Shown here piece by piece: positions 24,469-33,077 of a stretch of 55,433 nucleotides of DNA. Each line of letters opens with the position of its first letter. Position 1 is the stretch's first letter. The notes beneath the pieces were generated by a model, which was not told the DNA's origin, searched no databases, and saw only the letters and a program-made list of their open reading frames with translations. A program made the position numbers and the translations under genes. This stretch comes from Bacteroidales bacterium UBA7258. GTDB taxonomy: Bacteria; Bacteroidota; Bacteroidia; Bacteroidales; UBA932. The DNA lies in contig DKSK01000022.1 of NCBI GenBank assembly GCA_002472565.1, positions 1 through 55,433 on the forward strand, in the 5' to 3' direction.

Positions 24469-27400
24469 TCACTCCCCGGAACCCGCACCGGCACTGCTGT
24501 CTGCCACGGCTCCTGCCACTGCGCCCTCGGCGCTGTCGCCTTGGGTCTGGGCATCGCCTTGGGCCGCGTCATCATAGGCTGCAGAACCGTAGACGGTCTG
24601 TACGGCCGTCATGAAAGTGTCGACAAGCTGGTCGGCCAGGGCCTTGTCGCCATTGCTCCTGAAGGAATCGGCGAGGTAATAGATGAAATTGCCGCAGAGC
24701 TCGAAGTTGTCGCTGGCTATGTCGTAGAAATCGAGGAAGAATTTGCTTGAGGCGAGGAGTTGGTCGGCGAAGCGCTTACCAAGGTCGCGGGCCTTCTCCT
24801 TCTGTCCCAGCTTGTAATAGAGGTCGACCATTCCGAGGACATCCACATCGTTATGCTCAAAGCCCATACAGATACTTTCGAGAGGAAAATTCGAATCTGG
24901 AACACTCTCCTGGCACTTGTCGAGCATCGCGACGGCTTCCGTGTCACGTCCTGCATCATGGAGAAGTCTGGCCACGTTGAGGAAAATCTCACGCTGAGGA
25001 CTTACCCCGAGGAAGGTGTAGTAATTCTGGTAATCGATGTCGTAGTCAGTCCGCTTGAGGGCGTCCCACTTGTAGACCCCGTTCATCTTGGCGACAAGAT
25101 CATCCAGCTCCACCTTGCCGAGATTGCCGTTGGTAATCTTGTTGCGTATCGGCACGAACTTGGTCGAGAAGCCCTCGTACATAAGATAATCCTTGAGACC
25201 GATGTTGATGTCTCCGCCCATGCTGAGCATATTGAGCGGCCTGTCCCACTGATAGGTGCTGAGGAAATCCAGAATGAAAAGCTCAATCTTGGAGATGTAG
25301 GCCTTGTCCGCAGGAATATTCAGGACGATGTGGTCAGGAATCTGATCGGCGTATTTTGGAGAGAGGATACCGTATTTGAGGACATTTTCTTTGTTGACCG
25401 GAACGCTGATGTGACGGGAGATTATATAATCCACCTTGCTTCCGTCATCGAGGGTGAGCTTCGCCTTCGGATGACGGAAGACCATCATTACATCCGCCAC
25501 GGAAATGGTGTCTTTCTCATGGCCGCTGTCATATATCCTCACATAATCATTTGTTCCGTAGAGATATTGTTCGTCAGAAACCAGGAGATCAAGACGCGGA
25601 GAATTGTTGATGGCATACTTCATCTGATGGATGTACCAGTCGGTTCCGAGAAGCGAGGTGTTGCAGATGCGCACATCGTTTCGGATCCCCTCTACCTCCT
25701 GGGCGTACCAGAGCGGGAAGGTATCGTTGTCGCCGTGGGTTATCAGCAGGCCGTTCTTGCCAACGGAATTGAGGTAGTTGGCGGCCATCTCCACGGAAGT
25801 GCGGCGGTTGCTGCGGTCATGGTCGTCCCAGTTCTCGGCCGCCATGATGGCAGGCACTCCAAGGAGGACGACGCTGACGGCAGCCGCTATGGCGGTCTGT
25901 CCCTTGCCCTCGGAAACCTTGAAGAGCTTGGTCAGCCATTCAAAGACCTGAGGCACGGCGAAACCTACCCATATCGCGAAAGCGTAGAAGGAGCCGGCGT
26001 AGGCATAATCTCGTTCACGGACCTGGTAAGGATTCTGGTTGAGGAAAAGGACGATGGCTATGCCCGTCATAAAGAAGAGGAGGAAGACCAGCCAGCAGCC
26101 TCTCTTGTCCTTTTCAAACTGGAAGCAGAGACCTATGAGGCCCAGAAGCAGAGGCAGGAAGAAGTAGTGGTTCTTGCCCTTGTTGTTCTTCAGTACGGCC
26201 GGGGCGTCGCTCTGGTCTCCCAGCCTGGCCTTGTCCACGAAGCCGATTCCGCTTTCCCAGTTGCCGTAGAAGGTCTCGCCCGGGGATGGGCTGTGGATGT
26301 CGTTCTGCCTTCCGACGAAATTCCAAAAGAAATATCTCCAGTACATCCAGTTCAGCTGGTAATCGAAGAAAAACTTCAGGTTGGCTCCGAATGTCGGCTT
26401 CTTATAGTCCGCTCCCGGAACGGTCTTGCCCTTTCCGTTCATGTAGGACTGGTAGAAGCTGATCATCCTGTCGTCATAGTTGCACCACATCCTCGGGAAG
26501 AGCATCTTGCCCTGCGGGGAATAGATGGCCGAGGCCGGTCCGTCGACATGGACATACTTGCTCTGGTCATCCAGGTAAGCCCAATATTTTGAATGCTTTA
26601 TCCCGTCATACGGGGAGCCGAAATATTCGCCGTAGAAGAGCGGGGCGCTTCCGTACTGCTCGCGGTTCAGGTATTTGACGAGCGCGAAGGCGTTGTCAGG
26701 CTGGTTCTCGTTTGTAGGAGGGTTGATGCTGGAACGGACAACGATCACCGTGAATATGGAGAAACCTATCACTATGGCCGTAAGGCAGAGCAGCGCGGTG
26801 TTCCAGAAGACCTTGCCAAGACGGTAGGTCTTGAAGATGCTCCAGAAGCCCAGCACGAGAAGGGCGGCCAGGAAGAAGGCAGCTCCGGAATTGACCGGAA
26901 GGCCCAGGACGTTGACGAAGAAAAGGTCCACGTAGGCGGCCAGCTTAGGAAGCCATGGAATCAGAAGGAAGTTGACGAAGTAAAGAAGGACGAAACCCAA
27001 GAGAAGGACGCCTGCAAAGCGATTGAAGGTCATCTTCTCGGCCTCATGCTTACGGTACCAGTACATGAAGACGAGGCAAGGGATAGTCAGCAGGTTGAGA
27101 AGATGGATGCCTATGGATATGCCTATGATGAAGGATATGAAGACTATCCAACGGTTCGCATGAGGCTCGTCCGCACAGTCGTACCATTTGGTCATGGCCC
27201 AGAAGACCAAGGCGGTCGCGAGCGAAGACATGGCATAGACCTCGGCCTCTACTGCGCTGAACCAGAAGGTGTCGGAGAAGCAGTAGGCAAGGGCTCCTAC
27301 GGCTCCGGCTCCCCAGATGGAAATGGCCTTGCCAAGGTTGTAGGTTCCGTCCTCAGAAGGCTTCACCATCTTCTTGGCAAAGAAGACGATGGTCAGGTAG

Positions 27401-27681
27401 AGGAAGAATATCGTAAAGCCCGAGCAGAGGGCGCTCATGATGTTCACGGCGATGGCGGCATGCTGCGGATCCGTAAACATAGTGAAGAATCTCGCGAACA
27501 GCTGGAAGGTAGGGTTCCCCGGCGCATGACCGATTTCGAGCTTATAGGAAGATGCGATGAACTCGCCGCAGTCCCAGAAAGATGCGGTAGGCTCGATTGT
27601 AGATACATAGGTAAAGCAGGCGATGGCCAGAACGACTGCAGCTACTATCCTGTTCCACAGGTTGAACTTTCTTTTCTCCAT
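24469..27681 (-). CDS. DUF2723 (GT117 family) membrane glycosyltransferase
   Basis: This 1070-residue protein has about 12 N-terminal membrane helices followed by a soluble C-terminal half with helical, TPR-like repeats (about 900-1040). The N-terminus carries the DUF2723 signature: YVSTIEPTASFWDCGEFIASSYKLEIGHAPGNPTF (about 26-60), where Asp and Glu after FWDCGE correspond to the catalytic-type acidic residues of GT-C enzymes. Family members are classed as GT117 and proposed to be protein O-glycosyl or mannosyl transferases using lipid-linked sugars. The start at 27681 (MEKRKFNLW) is preferred over the in-frame upstream ATG at 27699. It has a well-formed -33/-7 promoter, divergent to the SUI1-type gene. 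Confidence 0.88.
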   Translation of the reverse strand: MEKRKFNLWNRIVAAVVLAIACFTYVSTIEPTASFWDCGEFIASSYKLEIGHAPGNPTFQLFARFFTMFTDPQHAAIAVNIMSALCSGFTIFFLYLTIVFFAKKMVKPSEDGTYNLGKAISIWGAGAVGALAYCFSDTFWFSAVEAEVYAMSSLATALVFWAMTKWYDCADEPHANRWIVFISFIIGISIGIHLLNLLTIPCLVFMYWYRKHEAEKMTFNRFAGVLLLGFVLLYFVNFLLIPWLPKLAAYVDLFFVNVLGLPVNSGAAFFLAALLVLGFWSIFKTYRLGKVFWNTALLCLTAIVIGFSIFTVIVVRSSINPPTNENQPDNAFALVKYLNREQYGSAPLFYGEYFGSPYDGIKHSKYWAYLDDQSKYVHVDGPASAIYSPQGKMLFPRMWCNYDDRMISFYQSYMNGKGKTVPGADYKKPTFGANLKFFFDYQLNWMYWRYFFWNFVGRQNDIHSPSPGETFYGNWESGIGFVDKARLGDQSDAPAVLKNNKGKNHYFFLPLLLGLIGLCFQFEKDKRGCWLVFLLFFMTGIAIVLFLNQNPYQVRERDYAYAGSFYAFAIWVGFAVPQVFEWLTKLFKVSEGKGQTAIAAAVSVVLLGVPAIMAAENWDDHDRSNRRTSVEMAANYLNSVGKNGLLITHGDNDTFPLWYAQEVEGIRNDVRICNTSLLGTDWYIHQMKYAINNSPRLDLLVSDEQYLYGTNDYVRIYDSGHEKDTISVADVMMVFRHPKAKLTLDDGSKVDYIISRHISVPVNKENVLKYGILSPKYADQIPDHIVLNIPADKAYISKIELFILDFLSTYQWDRPLNMLSMGGDINIGLKDYLMYEGFSTKFVPIRNKITNGNLGKVELDDLVAKMNGVYKWDALKRTDYDIDYQNYYTFLGVSPQREIFLNVARLLHDAGRDTEAVAMLDKCQESVPDSNFPLESICMGFEHNDVDVLGMVDLYYKLGQKEKARDLGKRFADQLLASSKFFLDFYDIASDNFELCGNFIYYLADSFRSNGDKALADQLVDTFMTAVQTVYGSAAYDDAAQGDAQTQGDSAEGAVAGAVADSSAGAGSGE

Positions 27682-27769
27682 AATTCTATTCTGATACACA
27701 GGCCTCCCGGAGGGAGCGCCGGCATGTTATAATTGCGGGCATCCTCCATGGAGAGCCCGGCACCGAAGG

Positions 27770-27803
27770 CAAATATACGAACTTAATTCCTTATCTTTGC
27801 AAA
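27770..27803 (-). promoter_or_regulatory. -33/-7 promoter of the DUF2723 gene
   Basis: On the minus strand TTTG (27803-27800), 22 bases, then TATATTTG (27777-27770) match the Bacteroidota promoter layout. The -33 element overlaps the start-point region of the divergent promoter whose -7 box is at 27792-27799, so the two promoters cannot easily be occupied together. Confidence 0.65.
27792..27799 (+). promoter_or_regulatory. -7 box TATCTTTG for the SUI1-type gene
   Basis: TATCTTTGC lies 53 bases before the ATG at 27853. No good -33 is visible on this strand. It overlaps the divergent promoter. Confidence 0.6.
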
Positions 27804-27852
27804 AATCCGGGGCCTTGACCGCTTAAATGAAGGGTACACGCCCGGTTCAATT

Positions 27853-28197
27853 ATGGCAGACAACGATTGGAAAAAACGTCTTGGTGTGGTCTATTCCACC
27901 AATCCGGACTTCAAATATGAAACAGAGCAAAAGCCGGCCGAAGAAACTCTTCCGCCCTACAAGCAGCGCCTGCGAGTGATGCTCGACAGGCGCAACCGTG
28001 GCGGAAAACAGGTCACTCTTGTCACCGGCTTCGTGGGGAGCGACGAGGACCTGAAGGAACTCGGGCGCAGCCTCAAGATTAAACTGGGAGTAGGCGGCAG
28101 CGCCAAGGACGGAGAAATCACCATCCAGGGAGACCTCCGGGACAAGGTCACGGAACTGCTCCACGCCCTGGGATACACCGCGAAGAGAGGAAATTGA
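27853..28197 (+). CDS. SUI1/YciH-family translation initiation factor homolog
   Basis: This 114-residue protein contains the eIF1/SUI1 fold: RLRVMLDRRNRGGKQVTLVTGFVGSDEDLKELGRSLKIKLGVGGSAKDGEITIQGD (about 39-95). The Gly-Lys turn, the GVGGS loop and the QGD near the C-terminus are all family hallmarks. Eukaryotic eIF1 controls start-codon selection. In bacteria the YciH-type homologs bind the small subunit and may inhibit aberrant initiation under stress. The N-terminal 30 residues are charged and probably disordered. It is followed one base later by the DUF4271 gene. Confidence 0.92.
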   Translation: MADNDWKKRLGVVYSTNPDFKYETEQKPAEETLPPYKQRLRVMLDRRNRGGKQVTLVTGFVGSDEDLKELGRSLKIKLGVGGSAKDGEITIQGDLRDKVTELLHALGYTAKRGN

Positions 28198-28198
28198 A

Positions 28199-28981
28199 AT
28201 GCCGCAGGGAGCCGACATAGCCGGTTTCGGATCGAACCTCATAACGGTCGATACAGTCCAGATCCATCCCGTCGGGGACGCGCTCACCAAGGGCTCGCTC
28301 TCGCTCAGCACCGTTCCCCTGGAGGCTCTCGACGATGGGCGGCCCGTCTGGTCGGGATCTTCCCTCAACTCTATCCTTGTCATCGCGGCCGTCCTCATCA
28401 TGATTCTCTACCTCCGAAGGATAGTCGATCTTATCCCCTACCTCATCCGCTCCGCGGGACAGTGGAGGCAGGCCAAGGACATAGAAGACAACATGAGGCT
28501 GACAAGAGACAGGGACGCCATAGCCTCCGTCATGATTATCCCCTTCTGCCTGGTCTTGTCCTACATGGACATATGGCATCCTTCTTTCATGGACGATCTG
28601 GGCTACGGCATGCGGACGGCGGCGGTGGGCGGAGCCTTTTTCGTCTTCATCCTTTTCAGGGACATTCTCATAGCGGCCGTAAGACCCCGCGGGAGGGATA
28701 CGGACACCTATAGACTCGCCAACAGGACGATATACAACTATTTCATCCTCCTCACCATACTTCTCTCAATCACCTGTCTCATCACCACGGCTTTTAATTT
28801 CAACTCATTGAATGTCAAAGCCTTGATTCTGTCGGAGATGGCCCTGTCCTGGCTCATCTTCGCCATCCGCAAAGAGCAGATTTTATCAAGGCCTTGCGGT
28901 CAATTCAAGGCATTTTTGTATCTTTGCGGTCCAGAAATGCTGCCGGTCGCCCTCCTGACCGCTGCAGAGGTGATACTATAA
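28199..28981 (+). CDS. DUF4271 integral membrane protein
   Basis: This 260-residue protein has about six hydrophobic helices (LNSILVIAAVLIMILYL, AIASVMIIPFCLVLSYM, AAVGGAFFVFILFRDILIAAV, YFILLTILLSITCLITTAF, ALILSEMALSWLIFAI, MLPVALLTAAEVIL). It corresponds to DUF4271, a Bacteroidota-specific family almost always placed next to hemD, as here. No catalytic motif is visible and the function is unknown. The short gap to the SUI1-type gene suggests cotranscription. The last 60 bases of the coding sequence contain a promoter for the next gene. Confidence 0.82.
   Translation: MPQGADIAGFGSNLITVDTVQIHPVGDALTKGSLSLSTVPLEALDDGRPVWSGSSLNSILVIAAVLIMILYLRRIVDLIPYLIRSAGQWRQAKDIEDNMRLTRDRDAIASVMIIPFCLVLSYMDIWHPSFMDDLGYGMRTAAVGGAFFVFILFRDILIAAVRPRGRDTDTYRLANRTIYNYFILLTILLSITCLITTAFNFNSLNVKALILSEMALSWLIFAIRKEQILSRPCGQFKAFLYLCGPEMLPVALLTAAEVIL
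28894..28926 (+). promoter_or_regulatory. Internal promoter for hemD inside the DUF4271 gene
   Basis: TTG (28894-28896), 22 bases, then TATCTTTG (28919-28926) make a full Bacteroidota -33/-7 pair within the end of the DUF4271 coding sequence. Transcription would start near 28934, leaving a leader of about 67 bases before the hemD ATG. Confidence 0.65.
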
Positions 28982-29000
28982 GATTAGTGGACAGAAGAAT

Positions 29001-29735
29001 ATGAAAAAAATTCTCATCTCGCAGAGCGAACCGATGAACATCGCACCGTATGCGCAAATTGAGGAGAAATATGGGGCCAAAATAGATTTCAGGCCTTTCT
29101 TTATCGTCGAGCCGCTTACTTCCAGAGAATTCCGCTCACAGAGAATAAATATCCTTGACTACACGGCAATTGTCTTCTCAGCCAGAAGAACCATAGACGC
29201 CTTCTTCCAGCTCTGTGATGAGCTGAGGGTCAAGGTACCGGACACGATGAAATACTTTTGTTCTACGGAGGCCGTCGCGGTCTACCTGCAGAAGCACATC
29301 GTCTACCGCAAACGCAAGATCTTCTTCGGCACCGGCACTCCGGATTCCATCATAGCCCAGATTACGCCGAAGCACAGCGGCGAGAATTTCCTCATAGCCA
29401 CATCGGACTCAAGCAATTCGGATGCTCTGGCGAATCTTTTCGCCAAGTCGGGTCTCAAATTCAAGCTTTCGGTCTTCGTCAAGACCGTGAGCCAGGATCT
29501 GCATGACCTGAAACTCTCCGACTATGACCTCACGGTCCTCTACAACCCCTCCGACGTCAAGTCTCTCTTCGAGAATTTCCCGGACTACAAGGCCGACACG
29601 AAATTCCTCACCTTCGGGCATCAGATAGTAAAGGCCATGGAAGAGGCCGGTCTCCCCATCGAGATGAAGGGGCCTGCCGCCGAAATCCCGTCTGTAGCCA
29701 AAGCCCTCGAAGTCTGGCTGGAAGCCAACAAGTAG
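29001..29735 (+). CDS. hemD: Uroporphyrinogen-III synthase family protein
   Basis: This 244-residue protein has the two-domain HemD organisation. The first half is KKILISQSEPMNIAPYAQIEEKYGAKIDFRPFFIVEPLTSREFRSQRINILDYTAIVFSARRTIDAFFQ. The second half is built around FFGTGTPDSIIAQITPKHSGENFLIATSDSSNSDALANLFAKSG. HemD closes hydroxymethylbilane to uroporphyrinogen III in tetrapyrrole synthesis. HemD sequences are very variable, and some Bacteroidales homologs occur without the rest of the pathway; no other hem gene is in this window. The DUF4271-hemD pairing supports the call. The promoter lies inside DUF4271. Confidence 0.82.
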   Translation: MKKILISQSEPMNIAPYAQIEEKYGAKIDFRPFFIVEPLTSREFRSQRINILDYTAIVFSARRTIDAFFQLCDELRVKVPDTMKYFCSTEAVAVYLQKHIVYRKRKIFFGTGTPDSIIAQITPKHSGENFLIATSDSSNSDALANLFAKSGLKFKLSVFVKTVSQDLHDLKLSDYDLTVLYNPSDVKSLFENFPDYKADTKFLTFGHQIVKAMEEAGLPIEMKGPAAEIPSVAKALEVWLEANK

Positions 29736-29745
29736 TCTTTCCGCC

Positions 29746-30129
29746 ATGGAAGAGGCCTCCCAAAGAAACTTTCTTCCCAAGGAGGAGAGAATCAGCAAGA
29801 AGAACGACATCGGAAGACTGATGGCGAAGGGCCGTTATGGCTTCGCGGCAGGCATGAAATATTGCTACATCAAGGGGACGGGAGAGCCCTGGAACAGAAT
29901 CCTTGTCTCAGTCCCTAAGAGACTCTTCAAGCGGGCGGTAAAAAGGAACCTCCTCAAGAGGCGGATCCGCGAGGCCTACAGGCTCTCAAAATCCATCTTG
30001 GGAAAAGGTGGCACCGATATCATGTTCCTCTACTGCGCCAAAGACATCATGGGAGAGGAGGAAATCAAGTCAAAAATCGAGACCATCCTCCGCGAAATTA
30101 GCGCCAGGCAAGATGGGAAGCAAGGCTAA
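29746..30129 (+). CDS. rnpA: Ribonuclease P protein component
   Basis: This 127-residue basic protein is the protein subunit of RNase P, which removes 5' leaders from tRNA precursors with the RnpB RNA. The diagnostic RNP motif is KRAVKRNLLKRRIREAYR (about 62-79), preceded by NRILVSVPKRLFK. It also has the N-terminal LPKEERISKKNDIGRLMAKG typical of the family. It starts 10 bases after hemD and overlaps yidD by 17 bases. The usual neighbour rpmH (ribosomal protein L34) is not present here, which is common in Bacteroidota. Confidence 0.93.
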   Translation: MEEASQRNFLPKEERISKKNDIGRLMAKGRYGFAAGMKYCYIKGTGEPWNRILVSVPKRLFKRAVKRNLLKRRIREAYRLSKSILGKGGTDIMFLYCAKDIMGEEEIKSKIETILREISARQDGKQG

Positions 30130-30358
30130 AAGCATAATAAGGAAGATTACCATCTTTCCTTTCATCGCACTGATAATGTTTTACAAGCGGTGCGTCTCGC
30201 CTTTTACCCCTTCCTCCTGCCGTTACATTCCTACCTGCTCGACTTATGCGCTCCAGGCGTTGCGCAAATATGGCATATTCAAGGGAGGCTGGCTCGCCGT
30301 CAAGCGGATACTTAGGTGCAACCCTTGGGGCGGAAGCGGCTATGACCCGGTTCCGTAA
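30113..30358 (+). CDS. yidD: Membrane protein insertion efficiency factor YidD
   Basis: This 81-residue protein starts at the ATG at 30113, inside the end of rnpA in another frame. The family core is complete: LIMFYKRCVSPFTPSSCRYIPTCSTYALQAL with the three conserved cysteines, then KGGWLAVKRILRCNPWGGSGYDPVP. YidD helps YidC-dependent insertion of inner-membrane proteins and is commonly encoded beside rnpA, as here. An amphipathic N-terminal helix (KSIIRKITIFPFIALIMFY) would lie on the membrane. A longer open frame upstream is only the shadow of rnpA. Confidence 0.93.
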   Translation: MGSKAKSIIRKITIFPFIALIMFYKRCVSPFTPSSCRYIPTCSTYALQALRKYGIFKGGWLAVKRILRCNPWGGSGYDPVP

Positions 30359-30370
30359 TGATTTTTTCTG

Positions 30371-30378
30371 TATATTTG
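30371..30378 (+). promoter_or_regulatory. -7 box TATATTTG for lepA
   Basis: TATATTTGC lies 20 bases before the lepA ATG, just after yidD. It suggests separate transcription of lepA. No -33 TTTG was found at the right distance. Confidence 0.6.
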
Positions 30379-30398
30379 CGTGAATCGAGCCTCATCAG

Positions 30399-32186
30399 AT
30401 GAAGAACATCAGGAATTTCTGCATAATAGCCCATATCGACCATGGGAAAAGCACCCTTGCCGACCGTCTTCTTGAATTGACTAAGACGCTGGACGCAAGG
30501 CAGATGGAGAACCAGGTTCTGGACGACATGGACCTGGAAAGAGAGAAAGGTATAACTATCAAGAGCCACGCCATCCAGATGGAATATAGCAGAAGTGGAG
30601 AAAAGTACCTGCTCAACCTCATCGACACTCCTGGCCATGTGGACTTCTCCTACGAAGTTTCAAGATCTATAGCGTCATGCGAAGGCGCTCTTCTGGTCGT
30701 AGATGCCTCTCAGGGTGTCCAGGCCCAGACCATTTCGAACCTCTACCAGGCCATAGACCATAACCTTGAAATCATTCCAGTCATCAACAAGATAGACATG
30801 CCGCAGGCGAAAACCGAAGTCGTAATAGACGAAGTCTGCGACCTTCTGGGCTGTGATCCTGAAGACGTGTTCAAGGTATCGGCAAAGACAGGCGAAGGCG
30901 TAGCCCCTCTGCTGGACGCCATCGTGGACAAGATTCCGGCTCCGAAAGGCGACCCTTCAGCCCCTCTCCAGGCTCTCATCTTTGATTCCATATTCAATTC
31001 ATTCAGGGGCATCATCGCCTACTTCAAAGTCAAGAACGGAAGCATCCACACAGGTGACCACGTGAAATTCTTCAACACCGGAGAAGACTACGTGGCCGAA
31101 GAGGTCGGAGTCCTCAAGATGAAACTTCACCCGACCGACGTCATCAGCTGCGGAGACGTAGGCTACATAATAACTGGCATCAAGACAGCCACCGAAGTCA
31201 AGGTGGGTGACACCATTACCCTCTTCGACAATCCTTGCAAAGAGGCCATCGAAGGTTTCCAGGAGGTGAAGCCGATGCTTTTCGCCGGCATGTATCCGGT
31301 CCAGGCAGACAAGTATGAGGAATTGCGCTCGACACTGGAAAAATTCCAGCTCAACGATGCATCCTTCGTCTATGAACCGGAGTCCTCGCTGGCCCTGGGT
31401 TTCGGCTTCCGCTGCGGCTTTCTCGGTCTGCTCCATCTCGAAATCGTACAGGAGAGGCTTTACAGGGAGTTCAACATGGATGTCATCACGACCGTCCCTA
31501 ACGTCTCCTACAAGGTCTACACGACCAAGGGCGAAGTCATCGATGTCCACAATCCTTCCGGTCTGCCCGCCCCTACCCTCATAGAGCACATAGAAGAGCC
31601 GTTCATCAGAGCCCAGGTCATAACATCCAAGGAATTCTACGGTCCGGTGATGAAGCTCTGCCTCGACAAGAGGGGGACACTGCTCAGCGAACATTATCTG
31701 ACCTCCGACCGCGTCGAACTCAACTACGAGATGCCGCTCTCCGAGATTGTCTTCGACTTCTATGACAAGCTGAAGTCCATCTCCAAGGGCTACGCCTCCT
31801 TCGACTACCATATCAGCGGCTATAGGCCGGCTCGCCTGGTGAAGCTCGACATCCTCCTCAACGGAGAGCCTGCCGACGCCTTGTCAACCCTTATCCATGA
31901 AGACCACGCCTATGATTTCGGAAGGCGTATGTGCCTGAAACTCAAAGATCTGATTCCAAGACAGCAATTCGATATCGCAGTCCAGGCGGCCATCGGGGCC
32001 AAGATCATCGCCCGCGAAACCGTCCGTCAGGTACGCAAGGATGTTACGGCGAAGTGCTACGGAGGCGATGTCACCAGAAAGAGGAAACTGCTCGAGAAGC
32101 AGAAGGAAGGAAAGAAACGCATGCGCCAGATCGGCACCGTCCAGGTACCTCAGAGCGCCTTTATGGCTGTCTTGAAACTGGACTAG
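30399..32186 (+). CDS. lepA: Elongation factor 4 (LepA) GTPase
   Basis: This 595-residue translational GTPase has the usual full length. G motifs are AHIDHGKSTLADRL (G1, about 11-24), DTPGHVDFSYEV (G3, about 73-84) and NKIDMPQA (G4, about 127-134). Domains II, III and V follow, and the LepA-specific C-terminal domain ends with RQIGTVQVPQSAFMAVLKLD. LepA acts on ribosomes during initiation and 30S assembly or under ionic stress. ITIKSHAI and ERGITIK-like switch regions are intact. The following glycosyltransferase gene starts 4 bases after the stop and may share the transcript. Confidence 0.97.
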   Translation: MKNIRNFCIIAHIDHGKSTLADRLLELTKTLDARQMENQVLDDMDLEREKGITIKSHAIQMEYSRSGEKYLLNLIDTPGHVDFSYEVSRSIASCEGALLVVDASQGVQAQTISNLYQAIDHNLEIIPVINKIDMPQAKTEVVIDEVCDLLGCDPEDVFKVSAKTGEGVAPLLDAIVDKIPAPKGDPSAPLQALIFDSIFNSFRGIIAYFKVKNGSIHTGDHVKFFNTGEDYVAEEVGVLKMKLHPTDVISCGDVGYIITGIKTATEVKVGDTITLFDNPCKEAIEGFQEVKPMLFAGMYPVQADKYEELRSTLEKFQLNDASFVYEPESSLALGFGFRCGFLGLLHLEIVQERLYREFNMDVITTVPNVSYKVYTTKGEVIDVHNPSGLPAPTLIEHIEEPFIRAQVITSKEFYGPVMKLCLDKRGTLLSEHYLTSDRVELNYEMPLSEIVFDFYDKLKSISKGYASFDYHISGYRPARLVKLDILLNGEPADALSTLIHEDHAYDFGRRMCLKLKDLIPRQQFDIAVQAAIGAKIIARETVRQVRKDVTAKCYGGDVTRKRKLLEKQKEGKKRMRQIGTVQVPQSAFMAVLKLD

Positions 32187-32190
32187 AACC

Positions 32191-33033
32191 ATGCAGAAGG
32201 TAGCGATACTTCTCACGTCTTACAATAGGAGGGAGGCGGCGCTCTCCTGCCTGAGAAATCTCTACTCCCAGGCTGACGCCATGAAGGGAGAGGAGAAGTA
32301 CGACTTTTCTGTTTATCTCGTGGATGACGGCTCCACTGACGGGACTTCGGACGATGTGGCCGAAATCTTCCCCGGCGTGAAGATAATCCGCTCCGACGGA
32401 GGGCTTTACTGGAATCAGGGCATGAGGCTTGCCTGGGAGGAGGCGTCGAAGGATGAACCCGATTTCTATTTTTGGGGCCATGTCGGAACTACCTTGCACG
32501 AGGGGGCACTCTCCACTCTGATGGAGACCTCGGAATATCTCAGGCACAAGGCCATAGTGGTCGGAACCTGCTCCTCTATGAACGGAGCTCTTACCTACGG
32601 AGGGCGCCAACGCAAAGGGCGCCTGATCCCTCCGGACGACACGATTCCTATTCCCTGCCATACCTTCGACCGCAACATCGTGCTGGTGCCGCGTTCGGTC
32701 TATACTGAGCTCGGAGGGCTTGAAGCCAAATACCGCCATAATTATGGTGACTATGACTACGGTGTCCGGGCTTTCAAATCCGGAATCTACAGGGTCATCG
32801 CTCCCGGGGTTCTCGGGATCTGCGAAAGGCGGACAGGAATACCGGCATGGAGGGATTCTTCCTATCATCTTGATGAAAGGATGGGCTTTCTGCTCAGTCC
32901 TAAGGGCCGGCCTCCGAAGGAACAGTTCCGCTATGACTGTAGGAACCGTGGATTTTTCTATGCACTCTGGCATCAGATTTCTATCAGCGCGAGCGTTCTC
33001 TTCCCTGTGATGAAAAAGCGGAGGCGGGGATAA
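32191..33033 (+). CDS. GT2-like glycosyltransferase lacking the usual DxD
   Basis: This 280-residue protein has a GT-A fold N-terminus typical of family 2: VAILLTSYNRREAALSCLRNL (about 4-24), VYLVDDGSTDGTSD with Asp45-Asp46, and GGLYWNQGMRLAWEEA (about 70-85). Close relatives continue with WLNDDT, where the second Asp pair binds the metal-sugar nucleotide. Here residues 95-100 are WGHVGT, so both aspartates are replaced (Val98, Gly99). Downstream, NYGDYDYGVRAFKSGI keeps the acceptor-region acidic pattern. It may be a metal-independent, altered-specificity or inactive enzyme. The role would be in surface polysaccharide or glycan assembly. It follows lepA by 4 bases, outside any polysaccharide cluster. 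Confidence 0.82.
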   Translation: MQKVAILLTSYNRREAALSCLRNLYSQADAMKGEEKYDFSVYLVDDGSTDGTSDDVAEIFPGVKIIRSDGGLYWNQGMRLAWEEASKDEPDFYFWGHVGTTLHEGALSTLMETSEYLRHKAIVVGTCSSMNGALTYGGRQRKGRLIPPDDTIPIPCHTFDRNIVLVPRSVYTELGGLEAKYRHNYGDYDYGVRAFKSGIYRVIAPGVLGICERRTGIPAWRDSSYHLDERMGFLLSPKGRPPKEQFRYDCRNRGFFYALWHQISISASVLFPVMKKRRRG

Positions 33034-33077
33034 CCAAGACTGAAAAAAGCGGAAGCCTGGACGACAAAACATTAATT

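Noticed and set aside
24760..26592. A 610-codon open frame on the plus strand opposite the DUF2723 gene, and a 379-codon one after it (26593-27732)
   Set aside because: Both mirror the codon pattern of the real minus-strand gene and show no family features, start signals or promoters of their own.
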